Virus record (IMG/VR): IMGVR_UViG_3300046467_000682
Span: 1-20,358 of that record
DNA length: 20,358 nucleotides
Strand: one strand, 5' to 3'
Source: a virus
In this document: positions 7,744-13,954 of the stretch, in pieces
How the letters are laid out: every line of letters starts with the position of its first letter
Numbering within the stretch: position 1 is the first letter of the stretch
The notes under the pieces: generated by a model
The model's database searches: none
What the model was told of the DNA's origin: nothing
The model's input: the letters and a program-made list of their open reading frames with translations, nothing else
Position numbers and translations under genes: made by a program

Positions 7744-8343
7744 ATGAAAAAATTATTAATCTTATTAACTAGTGTGTTGATGTCCACATCAATATTTGCT
7801 TTAGACAGCACATATAATGTCACATCTGATTATCATTGGAGAGGTGTTTCCCAAACAGACGGAAACGCAGCTATACAAGTTGGTGTCGAACATGAACGCA
7901 ATGGATTTTATGGAGGTCTTTGGACTTCTAATGTTGATTTTAATGATGATACAAATATTGAATACGACCTATATGGTGGTTATTCAGGAGGATTTAAATC
8001 TTTATCGTATGATGTAGGGTATATAGCTTACAAATATGATGGAAGTACTGATCTAGATTTTGAAGAAAGATATATCTCTTTGGGTTATGGTCCTTTGACT
8101 GTTGGCCACAATAGAGATGAAGATAATGGATTAGAATATAACTACGCTGATGTATCGTTAGGGTTTATACCTGTTGTTGATGTTTCTTTACATTACGGAG
8201 AATATGATGGACATGATGATAAAAGTATTCTCATAGAGTATGGCTTACCACACAACTTAACATTGGGAGTTGTATTTAATGATGGACCACTTTCAGAAGT
8301 TAAAAATGATTCATTCGTGATTTCATTATCTAGTGTATTTTAG
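7744..8343 (+). CDS. TorF / Gcw_chp-like outer-membrane porin
   Basis: I chose ATG 7744 because CGGAGAA lies 5 nt upstream and the protein then opens with a clean signal peptide (MKKLLILLTSVLMSTSIFA, cut after Ala19). An ATG at 7720 lacks a site and would bury it. The mature 180 residues show the pattern of the TorF-family putative porins (CHP02001, Gcw_chp): SDYHWRGVSQTD (28-39), GLWTSNVDF (58-66), EYDLYGGYSG (73-82), and alternating beta strands. It ends SLSSVF, with the terminal phenylalanine used as the Bam recognition signal. It should be exported by Sec and inserted into the host outer membrane. This is a bacterial family set in a phage structural block behind a late promoter. Its role (nutrient entry, masking receptors, or aiding lysis) is unknown. 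Confidence 0.8.
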   Translation: MKKLLILLTSVLMSTSIFALDSTYNVTSDYHWRGVSQTDGNAAIQVGVEHERNGFYGGLWTSNVDFNDDTNIEYDLYGGYSGGFKSLSYDVGYIAYKYDGSTDLDFEERYISLGYGPLTVGHNRDEDNGLEYNYADVSLGFIPVVDVSLHYGEYDGHDDKSILIEYGLPHNLTLGVVFNDGPLSEVKNDSFVISLSSVF

Positions 8344-8355
8344 GAATTAATACTT

Positions 8356-8934
8356 GTGGCTGGAAGATTATTTGACAGATTGGAACAAGAAGCCTTTCGT
8401 GCTGGTGTACCAGCTCGAACTAAAGAATCTATGGAATGGTTTAGGAATAGAGTTAAAGGTATTAAAGTTTCTCGTAAAGGAATGATAGGTGAAGGACCTA
8501 CTAGGTCTAGACAAGTATATGGGAGTATGTATAATTTTCAATATGATCCAAAGTTGAAAGGAGTCTTACCTTATTATGACAGATTTCCGTTATGTATTCC
8601 GGTACAAAAAGCACCTAAAGGATTTCATGGTCTTAACTTACATTATTTACACCCAAGAATAAGAGCACGATTCTTAGATACTTTATTCGACACAGTAAAT
8701 AATACAAACTTCGATAAAACAACAAGAATGCGAATGACTTATAATTTAATAAAATCTAGTACTAGAATGAAATGGTTTAAACCTTGTTTTAAACATTATT
8801 TAAGTAGTAATATACAATCAAAGTTATTATTAATTGAACCAGCTGATTGGGAGATAGCAATATTTTTACCAACTGATTCATTTAGAAAAGTAGCAAAAGA
8901 GTCTGTCTGGAAAGAAAGTAGGAAAATGGTATAA
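8356..8934 (+). CDS. Conserved marine T4-like phage protein, unknown role
   Basis: The 192-residue protein starts at a GTG (8356), 10 nt after an AGGA site; the frame has no better start. It opens MAGRLFDRLEQEAFRAGVPA, then RTKESMEWFRNRVK and later FPLCIPVQKAPKGFHGLNLHYL. I recall the same architecture (R-T-K-x-S-x-x-W-F near the N-terminus, a YY-x-x-FP-L-x-x-P segment, and G-x-N-L-H-Y) from conserved proteins of T4-like cyanophages and pelagiphages, usually unnamed or called structural. It is basic and has no signal peptide or membrane segment. It sits between the porin gene and a tube-like protein, and its stop overlaps the next start (TAATG). A virion or assembly role is likely but unproven. 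Confidence 0.75.
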   Translation: MAGRLFDRLEQEAFRAGVPARTKESMEWFRNRVKGIKVSRKGMIGEGPTRSRQVYGSMYNFQYDPKLKGVLPYYDRFPLCIPVQKAPKGFHGLNLHYLHPRIRARFLDTLFDTVNNTNFDKTTRMRMTYNLIKSSTRMKWFKPCFKHYLSSNIQSKLLLIEPADWEIAIFLPTDSFRKVAKESVWKESRKMV

Positions 8935-9539
8935 TGCATATAAACAGATTTATGGGATCCCACATTGACGATATGGCTCGTCAAGATAGATTTACAGTAG
9001 AAATTCATGGCCCTAAAGGTATAAGAAGTAGGGGTATTAGATGTACAAATATTGAACTGCCGGGTAAACAAATCATTACTCAAGAATTTTCAGAGTATGG
9101 TGGTGGGCCAATGCGTAAATATCCTTCAAAGGTTGATTACGGTGGAGGAGCAGTATCTCTAACATTTATGATGGATACAACATTTGAAGATAAACAAAAG
9201 ATAGAATTATGGCAAACTTATATATATGATGAAGCATATGGATTTCAATATCCAGAAGATTATTGGGGTGAAGTAAAAATTATACAAGAAGGTAGAGATG
9301 GTAATGCTATATATGAAGTAGTCTTACATGAGGCTTGGCCACAGAGTATAGATGCTCAATCATTAGATTCATCTGCATCAAGTACAATACAAACCTTTTC
9401 AGCTTCATTTGCATTTAGAACATGGTCATCTAGTTATGAAAACTCGCCTTCTGGACTACTAGGTGGATTATTTAAGAAATTTAGTAGAAAAATTAAAACA
9501 AAAGCTTCTAGTAAAATAGAAGGTAAAATATTTGGATAA
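8934..9539 (+). CDS. gp54: Tail-tube-fold protein, probably gp54/gp19-type
   Basis: The 201 residues fit the gp19-like tube fold: DRFTVEIHGPKGIRSRGIRC (residues 18-37), NIELPGKQI (39-47), GGAVSLTFMMDTTFEDKQKI, LWQTYIYDEAYGFQYPEDYW, EVVLHEAWPQSIDAQSL and FSASFAFRTWSS. The order Cys-x-x-x-x-LPG, W-Q-x-x-I, then HEAWP and a terminal aromatic strand is typical of T4-like tube, tube-initiator and cap proteins. Its basic C-terminal tail (GGLFKKFSRKIKTK) is extra. Gene order (near gp4, gp26 and gp29) favours the baseplate tube initiator gp54 over the major tube gp19, though T4 gp54 is longer (320 aa). The start overlaps the previous stop; Met7 (ATG 8952) is an alternative start. The stop overlaps a late promoter for gp26. 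Confidence 0.65.
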   Translation: MHINRFMGSHIDDMARQDRFTVEIHGPKGIRSRGIRCTNIELPGKQIITQEFSEYGGGPMRKYPSKVDYGGGAVSLTFMMDTTFEDKQKIELWQTYIYDEAYGFQYPEDYWGEVKIIQEGRDGNAIYEVVLHEAWPQSIDAQSLDSSASSTIQTFSASFAFRTWSSSYENSPSGLLGGLFKKFSRKIKTKASSKIEGKIFG

Positions 9540-9542
9540 ATA
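9535..9542 (+). promoter_or_regulatory. T4-type late promoter for gp26
   Basis: GATAAATA overlaps the stop codon of the tube-like gene. The predicted +1 near 9549 gives a leader of about 22 nt with TTGAGGA before the gp26 ATG at 9571. Confidence 0.55.
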
Positions 9543-9570
9543 ATAATATATAATAATTGAGGAATAAATT

Positions 9571-10293
9571 ATGGCGTTACCAAAATTAGAGGCAGCTCGT
9601 TTTTCAACAGAGTTACCGATAAGCAAAAAGAAAGTTGAATATAGACCATTTCTTGTTAGAGAACAAAAAATTCTTTTACAAGCATTAGAAGGAGAAGATG
9701 TTAAAAATATAACTAATTCTTTATATGATTTAATAAAAGCATGTGTATACAATATAGATGAAACAGAATTAGAACATATACCTATGACTGATTTAGAATG
9801 GTTATTTGTACAAATAAGGATTCAATCAGCAGGTGAAACCGCTGATCTATTGTTTCCTTGTGATTGTAGTGAAGAAGCTAAAACAGCAGTTACTATTGAT
9901 TTAAGAAATTGTAAAGTGACAGAAAATAAAGCTAATCCAACTATTGAATTAACAAAAGATGTAGGACTAACATTAACTTACCCTAGTCTTAAGCATGTTT
10001 CAGAAAATTTAAAAGGAGATGGTGATAGGTTGGCCAATCCTAGTGAAATGTTTGACATGGTAGCTAGTTGTATAGCAACAGTATGGGAAGGTGAAGAAGT
10101 TCATACAAGAGATGATTTCTCTAAAAAAGAATTACTTGAGTTTTTAGATACATTAGATACAGAACAGTTTGACAAAGTTCAAGGATTCTTTGCTGATATG
10201 CCTAGGTTAATTCAAAAAATTGAATTCACTTGTGGAGAGTGTGAAAAACATCATGAGAGAGAATTAGAAGGAATTTCAGATTTTTTCGCATAA
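9571..10293 (+). CDS. gp26: Baseplate hub assembly protein gp26
   Basis: The 240-residue product resembles T4 gp26 (208 aa; T4 baseplate family): KKKVEYRPFLVREQKILLQA (residues 19-38), then LYDLIKACVYN, MTDLEWLFVQIRIQSAGET, and a C-terminal FTCGECEKHHEREL. The pairs Cys97-x-Cys99 and Cys221-x-x-Cys224 could bind one zinc ion; this is inference. gp26 is needed for hub assembly in T4 and may act as a chaperone rather than a major virion part. GAGGA precedes the ATG. The frame ends DFFA at 10293, and six T residues just before the stop form a slippery heptamer. A -1 shift there would add 60 residues (see separate entries), analogous to the G/GT tail-assembly chaperones encoded before tape-measure genes in other tailed phages. 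Confidence 0.88.
   Translation: MALPKLEAARFSTELPISKKKVEYRPFLVREQKILLQALEGEDVKNITNSLYDLIKACVYNIDETELEHIPMTDLEWLFVQIRIQSAGETADLLFPCDCSEEAKTAVTIDLRNCKVTENKANPTIELTKDVGLTLTYPSLKHVSENLKGDGDRLANPSEMFDMVASCIATVWEGEEVHTRDDFSKKELLEFLDTLDTEQFDKVQGFFADMPRLIQKIEFTCGECEKHHERELEGISDFFA
10281..10287 (+). promoter_or_regulatory. Probable programmed -1 ribosomal frameshift site
   Basis: In the gp26 frame the sequence reads GAT TTT TTC GCA TAA, so T TTT TTC fits the X-XXY-YYZ slippery heptamer. It lies two codons before the stop. The -1 frame is open from 10257 to 10469 with no stop. A small TTTC/GAAA hairpin (10297-10308) starts 9 nt downstream, a usual spacing for a stimulatory element, although it is weak. 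Confidence 0.65.
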
Positions 10294-10469
10294 CCCTTTC
10301 ACATGAAACCCTGTATAATTATATGCAGACCAATTTCGCACTAATGCAACATCATAAATATAGTTTAACAGAATTAGATAATATGGTACCATGGGAAAGG
10401 GAAGTTTATGTAAAACTTCTTGTTAAACATTTAGAAGAAGAAGAAAGACGTAATAAACAAAGGAGATAA
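10287..10469 (+). CDS. -1 frame extension of gp26 (frameshift domain)
   Basis: From codon CGC at 10287 the -1 frame encodes 60 residues, RITLSHETLYNYMQTNFALM continuing through HHKYSLTELDNMVPWEREVY to a Lys/Glu/Arg-rich end. A separate 48-codon gene could start at ATG 10323, but no Shine-Dalgarno precedes it (CTGTATAATTAT). The residues before that ATG (LSHETLYNYM) read as protein continuous with what follows. The core 'MQHHxYSLTE...MxPWERExYV' is a pattern I recall from the same position in other T4-like marine phages. Joining it to gp26 by frameshift would give a 299-residue product. Such long and short pairs are known for the chaperones that coat tape-measure proteins; gp29 lies 1.5 kb downstream. 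Expression as a stand-alone 48-residue protein remains possible. Confidence 0.7.
   Translation, partial: RITLSHETLYNYMQTNFALMQHHKYSLTELDNMVPWEREVYVKLLVKHLEEEERRNKQRR
10353..10360 (+). promoter_or_regulatory. Possible late promoter before the holin-like gene
   Basis: CATAAATATAG matches the gp48 promoter octamer (CATAAATA) but lies inside the gp26 extension. It would give a leader of about 105 nt before ATG 10471. In this AT-rich genome a chance match is quite possible. Confidence 0.3.
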
Positions 10470-10470
10470 A

Positions 10471-10845
10471 ATGTCAGACGAAAGACAAAATTATAACGAA
10501 AGAAATCAAGTACAAATTGATCTCGCAGAATACGAAGCTAAGAATGCACAGATAGGAGCTCTTAAGGACGAAATCCAAAAAATGAAGGATGCCAATGGTC
10601 CTAATACAACCGGATGGTTGTGGTTAGCACCTGAATACTTTTCAAGATGGAGAATATTCCCTAGAGGGTTTATAACAATGTATATCTACTTGCTATTTGA
10701 ATCAGCTAACTGGTTCATGGCATTAGAAGATCCAACAGTTGCACAGTCAGGTTTAATATCTGTACTAGTCGGTGCTGGAGCTGCATGGTTTGGTTTGTAT
10801 GTTAATTCAACATCAACACAACATGAAGTAGTAGCTAAAGATTAA
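10471..10845 (+). CDS. Two-TM membrane protein, holin candidate
   Basis: The 124-residue protein has a soluble, coiled-coil-like N-terminus (residues 1-42, rich in Glu/Lys/Gln), then a basic-aromatic segment FSRWRIFPRGF (57-67) and two membrane spans, about 67-85 (ITMYIYLLFESANWFMAL) and 93-112 (GLISVLVGAGAAWFGLYVNS), followed by a short tail. The small-residue-rich second span (G-A-G-A-A-W-F-G) and overall size suit a holin or holin-like pore. I recall similar proteins in T4-like marine phages annotated as holins or unnamed. A strong ribosome site (AAAGGAGATAAA) precedes the start. The stop overlaps the start of the DUF481-like gene (TAATG), which couples it to two further envelope proteins. 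No endolysin is visible next to it. Confidence 0.6.
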   Translation: MSDERQNYNERNQVQIDLAEYEAKNAQIGALKDEIQKMKDANGPNTTGWLWLAPEYFSRWRIFPRGFITMYIYLLFESANWFMALEDPTVAQSGLISVLVGAGAAWFGLYVNSTSTQHEVVAKD

Positions 10846-11510
10846 TGAATAAAAAACTTTTAAGCTTGGTCTTACTAGGCCTATTATTTATATCACCTAC
10901 TGTTAATTCAGCTGGGCAGGCAGACTTTAGCGGTAAACTTGATAGTGGTGATTTATCTATTAATACAAGTATAGATTATAGTTGGCCAGCTGGAAAATTT
11001 GAAAGAGATATTGAATTTGATTATCGTTATAAAGATGAAGATGAAATAGTAACTACGAACAAAGGTTTAATAGCATTCAAACAAAGATTCGAATTCAAAC
11101 CAAAACATTATACATTCGGATTAGTTAGATATGATTATAATGAATTCAGACCTATTACTTATAGACGCCAAGTTAATATAGGTTGGGGATATAAAATTCT
11201 AAGAACTGAAAAGATTAAAATGAGTAATGAGTTTGCTGTAGGTTATTTAAATTCAGAAATGAACTTAGGTTCTAATTCAGTAAATGAAGTTCTTTTCAGA
11301 AACAGTCTATGGTTCTTTTACAAAGTAGCTCCTAAATTAAATTTTACAAATAAGTTTCTCTATGAAGCTTCTGATATTCCATTAATCAGAAATGAAACAG
11401 CATTCAATTATCTACTAACAGATAAAATTAAAATCAGTCTTAAAAATGTTTATACAGAAGATCCAGATAATAGTAACTTCTTATCTGTTAATGTAGGATA
11501 TATTTTCTAG
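10845..11510 (+). CDS. Outer-membrane beta-barrel, DUF481-like
   Basis: The 221-residue product has an N-terminal signal peptide (KK, then LLSLVLLGLLFISPTVNSA, cut near residue 23). The rest alternates polar and aromatic residues in strands separated by short turns: INTSIDYSWPAGKFERDIEF, KQRFEFKPKHYTFGLVRYDY, RQVNIGWGYKI, EFAVGYLNSEM and others, ending FLSVNVGYIF with a C-terminal phenylalanine. This layout and the GWGYKI / R-N-x-L-W-F-F / LTDKIKISLKNVYT blocks resemble DUF481 (YdiY-type) outer-membrane proteins of Proteobacteria. It should fold into the host outer membrane through Sec and Bam. Its start overlaps the holin-like stop, and the MscS-like gene follows after 8 nt with an AGGAGA site, so the three form one envelope cassette. 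Its function in infection is unknown. Confidence 0.68.
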   Translation: MNKKLLSLVLLGLLFISPTVNSAGQADFSGKLDSGDLSINTSIDYSWPAGKFERDIEFDYRYKDEDEIVTTNKGLIAFKQRFEFKPKHYTFGLVRYDYNEFRPITYRRQVNIGWGYKILRTEKIKMSNEFAVGYLNSEMNLGSNSVNEVLFRNSLWFFYKVAPKLNFTNKFLYEASDIPLIRNETAFNYLLTDKIKISLKNVYTEDPDNSNFLSVNVGYIF

Positions 11511-11518
11511 GAGACAAC

Positions 11519-11929
11519 ATGCCACCAATAGAACTTAGTCAATTTTATGTAGAGTTTGCAGGGTTTATATTAACCCTCATAGTAGCTCTTGCAATGAGAG
11601 ATTGGGCCACATCTTTAATTAAAGGATTAAAGTTCAAAATGAACAGGGCCTTTTCAGAAGGAGATAAAGTTATTCTTGATGGTTGTCCCGCTTTGATTGT
11701 AAAGATCGGTATGAGCGAAACTGTCTTTGGTGTCTATGGTAAAGAAGGATACACATGGAGATATGTACCTAATGAAAGAATAGCTTTTCTTAAATTAGAA
11801 AAAATTGTTGATCCTGATTTACATAAAGATAGTGATGAAGAAAAAGCTCAAAAAATAATCGACCAAATGCAAGACTCGAACATAAATACTAATAGTAAGG
11901 AAATTGAAAAAATCAAGAATGGTAAATAA
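11519..11929 (+). CDS. Minimal MscS-like membrane protein
   Basis: The 136 residues contain one membrane span (about residues 9-27, FYVEFAGFILTLIVALAMR) followed by an amphipathic segment and a small beta domain: AFSEGDKVIL (44-53), ALIVKIGMSETVFGVYGKEG, then TWRYVPNERIAFLKLEKI (79-96). This matches the pore helix plus beta domain of MscS-family channels (F-x-x-G-D-x-V at the domain start, I/V-x-x-I-x-x-x-x-T, and V-P-N-x-x-I/L near the end). It lacks the first two MscS helices and the C-terminal vestibule; instead it ends in a charged tail (about 100-136). It may form a small inner-membrane channel, modify host MscS, or act in lysis. AGGAGA precedes the ATG. It is the third envelope gene in a row and sits two bases before gp29. 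Confidence 0.7.
   Translation: MPPIELSQFYVEFAGFILTLIVALAMRDWATSLIKGLKFKMNRAFSEGDKVILDGCPALIVKIGMSETVFGVYGKEGYTWRYVPNERIAFLKLEKIVDPDLHKDSDEEKAQKIIDQMQDSNINTNSKEIEKIKNGK
11881..11888 (+). promoter_or_regulatory. Possible late promoter for gp29
   Basis: CATAAATACTA lies inside the end of the MscS-like gene and would place +1 near 11894, about 38 nt before the gp29 ATG. The octamer equals that before gp48. Only motif and spacing support it. Confidence 0.35.
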
Positions 11930-11931
11930 CA

Positions 11932-13755
11932 ATGGCTGAAAAAGAAAACTTAAAAGATAGTTTAGATACTGTTAGCAAAAGAATTATTGACAAAGTTAAA
12001 GATGTTCAAAAAGACAATACTAATTCTTTAGGTAAAAAATTTACAGATGGTTTTAACAATACTGTTGATGCTTTGAAAAAGAATGCTGACATTCTTGGAA
12101 ATCTTAAAAGTAATTTCAGTAGCGATATGGGTAAACTGTCAGTTGCCTTCGCCCCCCTTACAGCTATTCCAGGAGTTGAAACTGCACTAGGTCTTATGAA
12201 AAGTGTACTGTCTGCCATTGCTTTAAAAAGTTTATTCTTTCTCAAAAAATTATTCATCGCAGAAGAAAGACATTTAATGTGGCAAAAGATGAAACTTAAA
12301 TGGCAAAAAACAAAGGATAGAGCTGGAAAATTAAAAGAAAGTGGCGCTGGAATAATTAAGGCCGTAATGAAAAACCCAAAGGGAGCATTGGGTTTAGCTA
12401 TAGGTGGAATATTAACAGCTATAATAGTATTCTTTAAAGGATTTGCATCTGGATTTACAGATGGTTTATCTAAACTATTAAAGTTTTTAAAACTAGATAA
12501 ACTCTCTAAATATTTTAAAGGTAAGTCAGTTAAAATGGCTACAAGCATGACTGGTAGTATTACTAAATTCATGACTAAATTTGTTAAGTTCTTTAAACCA
12601 ATCGCTGGATTAACTACAAAGCTACAGCCTGTGATAAAAGCCGTTAGTGGAATAATGAAAGGTATTGGTAAGTTCGGTAGAATACTAGGTAGATTATTCT
12701 GGCCAATTCAAGTAATTATGGGACTTTGGGAAACTGTTAAAGGTGCTATGGCAGGATTCTCTAAATTTAAAGATCAAGGATTCTTAGCTGGTATTTTAGG
12801 TGGTCTTTTGGGGGCTGTATCAGGATTAGTTAAATTCGTTATAGGTTGGCCATTAGATTTACTTAAATCTGCTGTTACTTGGATAGGTGAAAAAATGGGA
12901 TTCGATATGAGTTTCTTAAAAGGATTTTCATTCCAAGATTTGATCGGTGATTTTTATGATAATTTAACACAAGGAATTATAGATGGCTTTAATGCTATAG
13001 CTGAATGGTTTAAAGGATTACCAGATAAAGCTAGATCAGCTGTTGGAGCAATGGGAAGTTGGTTTTCAAATTTACCAGAACAATTTATGAATTGGATTAA
13101 AGGAGCAGTAAGAGCCATACTACCTGATCCTGAAAGTGACAGTTGGTTTGGTTGGGCCGCATCTAAAGTAATTCCTGATGGAATATACAAATGGGCTGAA
13201 TATGGTAAAGAACCAGAAAAAGAAACTAAGGCTGCAGGTGAAGAAGTAGCAGAAACAAAAGGAACATCAAAAGCCTATGAAGGAGTTTTCAAGGATTCAG
13301 GAACAGCTGCGGGTGGAAAAGATGAATATTTTGATGCAGACGGTAATAAAATTACTGACCCAGCTACAATAGCAAAAATGAAAAAAGACACTGCGTGGAT
13401 GGATAAACCTGATAGTGACTTCTGGAATGACAATGATGATGATTGGGATGATGTGAGTCCAAATGCTAAAACTACAGGTGGTACAACAGTTACAGGTGGT
13501 GGTGTTACAATTAGTAGATCAAACTTTGATGCGGCCGCTCCACGAACAGCAGCAGAAATAGCTGAAACTAAAAGAATAGATGCTGAAATGAAAGCAACTG
13601 AAGATGAACTTATGAGAGAGATTGCTGCAGATAAAAAACCGATTATGATTGATCAATCGGTAAAATCAGTTAATACTCAAAAGAAACAAGTGGTCGTATT
13701 AAAAACAAGACCAGTAGATCAAAACACTGCTCAATATGGTATGAAAATTGGTTAA
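11932..13755 (+). CDS. gp29: Tail tape-measure / baseplate hub protein gp29
   Basis: The 607-residue length is close to T4 gp29 (590 aa). Features fit a tape measure: a helical, Lys-rich N-terminus (residues 1-75), long amphipathic helices with tryptophan and lysine, and several Gly/Ala/Phe hydrophobic stretches (about 155-185, GALGLAIGGILTAIIVFFKG, and about 285-318, AGILGGLLGAVSGLVKFVIG) that could enter the host inner membrane on ejection. An acidic, Asp-rich stretch around 500-512 (DNDDDWDDV) and a Thr/Gly-rich part precede a basic C-terminus. In T4, gp29 sits in the tube, sets tail length and helps DNA pass into the cell. It is the last gene of the rightward block and converges on gp32. 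No strong Shine-Dalgarno precedes its ATG, which lies two bases after the MscS-like stop. Confidence 0.82.
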   Translation: MAEKENLKDSLDTVSKRIIDKVKDVQKDNTNSLGKKFTDGFNNTVDALKKNADILGNLKSNFSSDMGKLSVAFAPLTAIPGVETALGLMKSVLSAIALKSLFFLKKLFIAEERHLMWQKMKLKWQKTKDRAGKLKESGAGIIKAVMKNPKGALGLAIGGILTAIIVFFKGFASGFTDGLSKLLKFLKLDKLSKYFKGKSVKMATSMTGSITKFMTKFVKFFKPIAGLTTKLQPVIKAVSGIMKGIGKFGRILGRLFWPIQVIMGLWETVKGAMAGFSKFKDQGFLAGILGGLLGAVSGLVKFVIGWPLDLLKSAVTWIGEKMGFDMSFLKGFSFQDLIGDFYDNLTQGIIDGFNAIAEWFKGLPDKARSAVGAMGSWFSNLPEQFMNWIKGAVRAILPDPESDSWFGWAASKVIPDGIYKWAEYGKEPEKETKAAGEEVAETKGTSKAYEGVFKDSGTAAGGKDEYFDADGNKITDPATIAKMKKDTAWMDKPDSDFWNDNDDDWDDVSPNAKTTGGTTVTGGGVTISRSNFDAAAPRTAAEIAETKRIDAEMKATEDELMREIAADKKPIMIDQSVKSVNTQKKQVVVLKTRPVDQNTAQYGMKIG

Positions 13756-13756
13756 A

Positions 13757-13925
13757 GTGTAGAACTGGCCCCTTGCTCCCGCCGTTACTACGATATCTCC
13801 TGCCGCATAGATACCTTTCCGCTTTTGATATTAAGAATCCCCATTCTTAAAAGTCCCTTCACTTTATGAATAAAGTGATACTGTAGACTGACACGATGCC
13901 TACTTACCCGTATTCCTAGTTAGGT
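13757..13925 (-). ncRNA. Candidate structured noncoding RNA between gp29 and gp32
   Basis: This gap between convergent genes has no convincing protein but much base-pairing. Perfect hairpins are CACTTTAT/ATAAAGTG (13860-13877) and TTAAGAAT-CCCC-ATTCTTAA (13831-13850). Further stems are 13792-13798 with 13809-13815 (7 pairs, one a G-U pair only when read leftward), 13759-13765 with 13784-13791 (7 pairs and a bulge, closing a GGC/GCC stem), and a weak GTAG/CTAC at 13883-13903. The part at 13761-13820 is 33/60 G+C, far above its surroundings. A TATAAATA late promoter (13938-13931) points leftward into it, with +1 near 13925. No T-run ends it on either strand, so they are not plain terminators. 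The 3' end is undefined and may run antisense into gp29. Alternatives: a 3' UTR element or a decayed gene piece. Confidence 0.5.
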
Positions 13926-13946
13926 ATTATTATTTATAATCCTAAC
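13919..13946. repeat. Inverted repeat enclosing a late promoter element
   Basis: GTTAGG (13919-13924) pairs with CCTAAC (13941-13946), and the inner ATTAT pairs with ATAAT around TATTT, with one bulged base: 11 pairs in all. It begins 9 nt after the gp32 stop, where it could stabilise the gp32 mRNA end. It also contains the TATAAATA element on the leftward strand. Confidence 0.6.
13931..13938 (-). promoter_or_regulatory. Leftward T4-type late promoter in the gp29-gp32 gap
   Basis: An exact TATAAATA, reading leftward, lies 17 nt past the gp32 stop, with no coding gene downstream of it on that strand. Transcription from near 13925 would produce the structured segment and then antisense gp29 RNA. 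It sits in the stem-loop at 13919-13946. Confidence 0.5.
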
Positions 13947-13954
13947 GAACTTAC

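Noticed and set aside
12006-12572. 188-codon open frame antisense to gp29.
   Set aside because: It is a codon-bias shadow of the Lys/Phe-rich gp29 frame, with no ribosome site and no recognisable domain.
13757-13850. Leftward frame with GIYAAGDIVVTAGARGQFYT text, and an 18-codon ATG frame (MGILNIKSGK...).
   Set aside because: The first frame has no start codon after its upstream stop; the second is tiny, lacks an SD and overlaps a hairpin. They might be remnants, but coding is not supported.
13831-13877. The two perfect hairpins as ordinary bidirectional terminators for gp29 and gp32.
   Set aside because: Neither is followed by a T-run on either strand, and they are far from both stops. Terminator action is possible but not shown by sequence.
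13800-13954. Leftward GTAAGTAGGC and GAAGGGAC resemble parts of the glutamine (downstream-peptide) riboswitch found in some marine phages.
   Set aside because: The core GGAAGUAGG and the terminal GAAGGAACGC are not matched and the closing stem does not form, so I do not call a known riboswitch.
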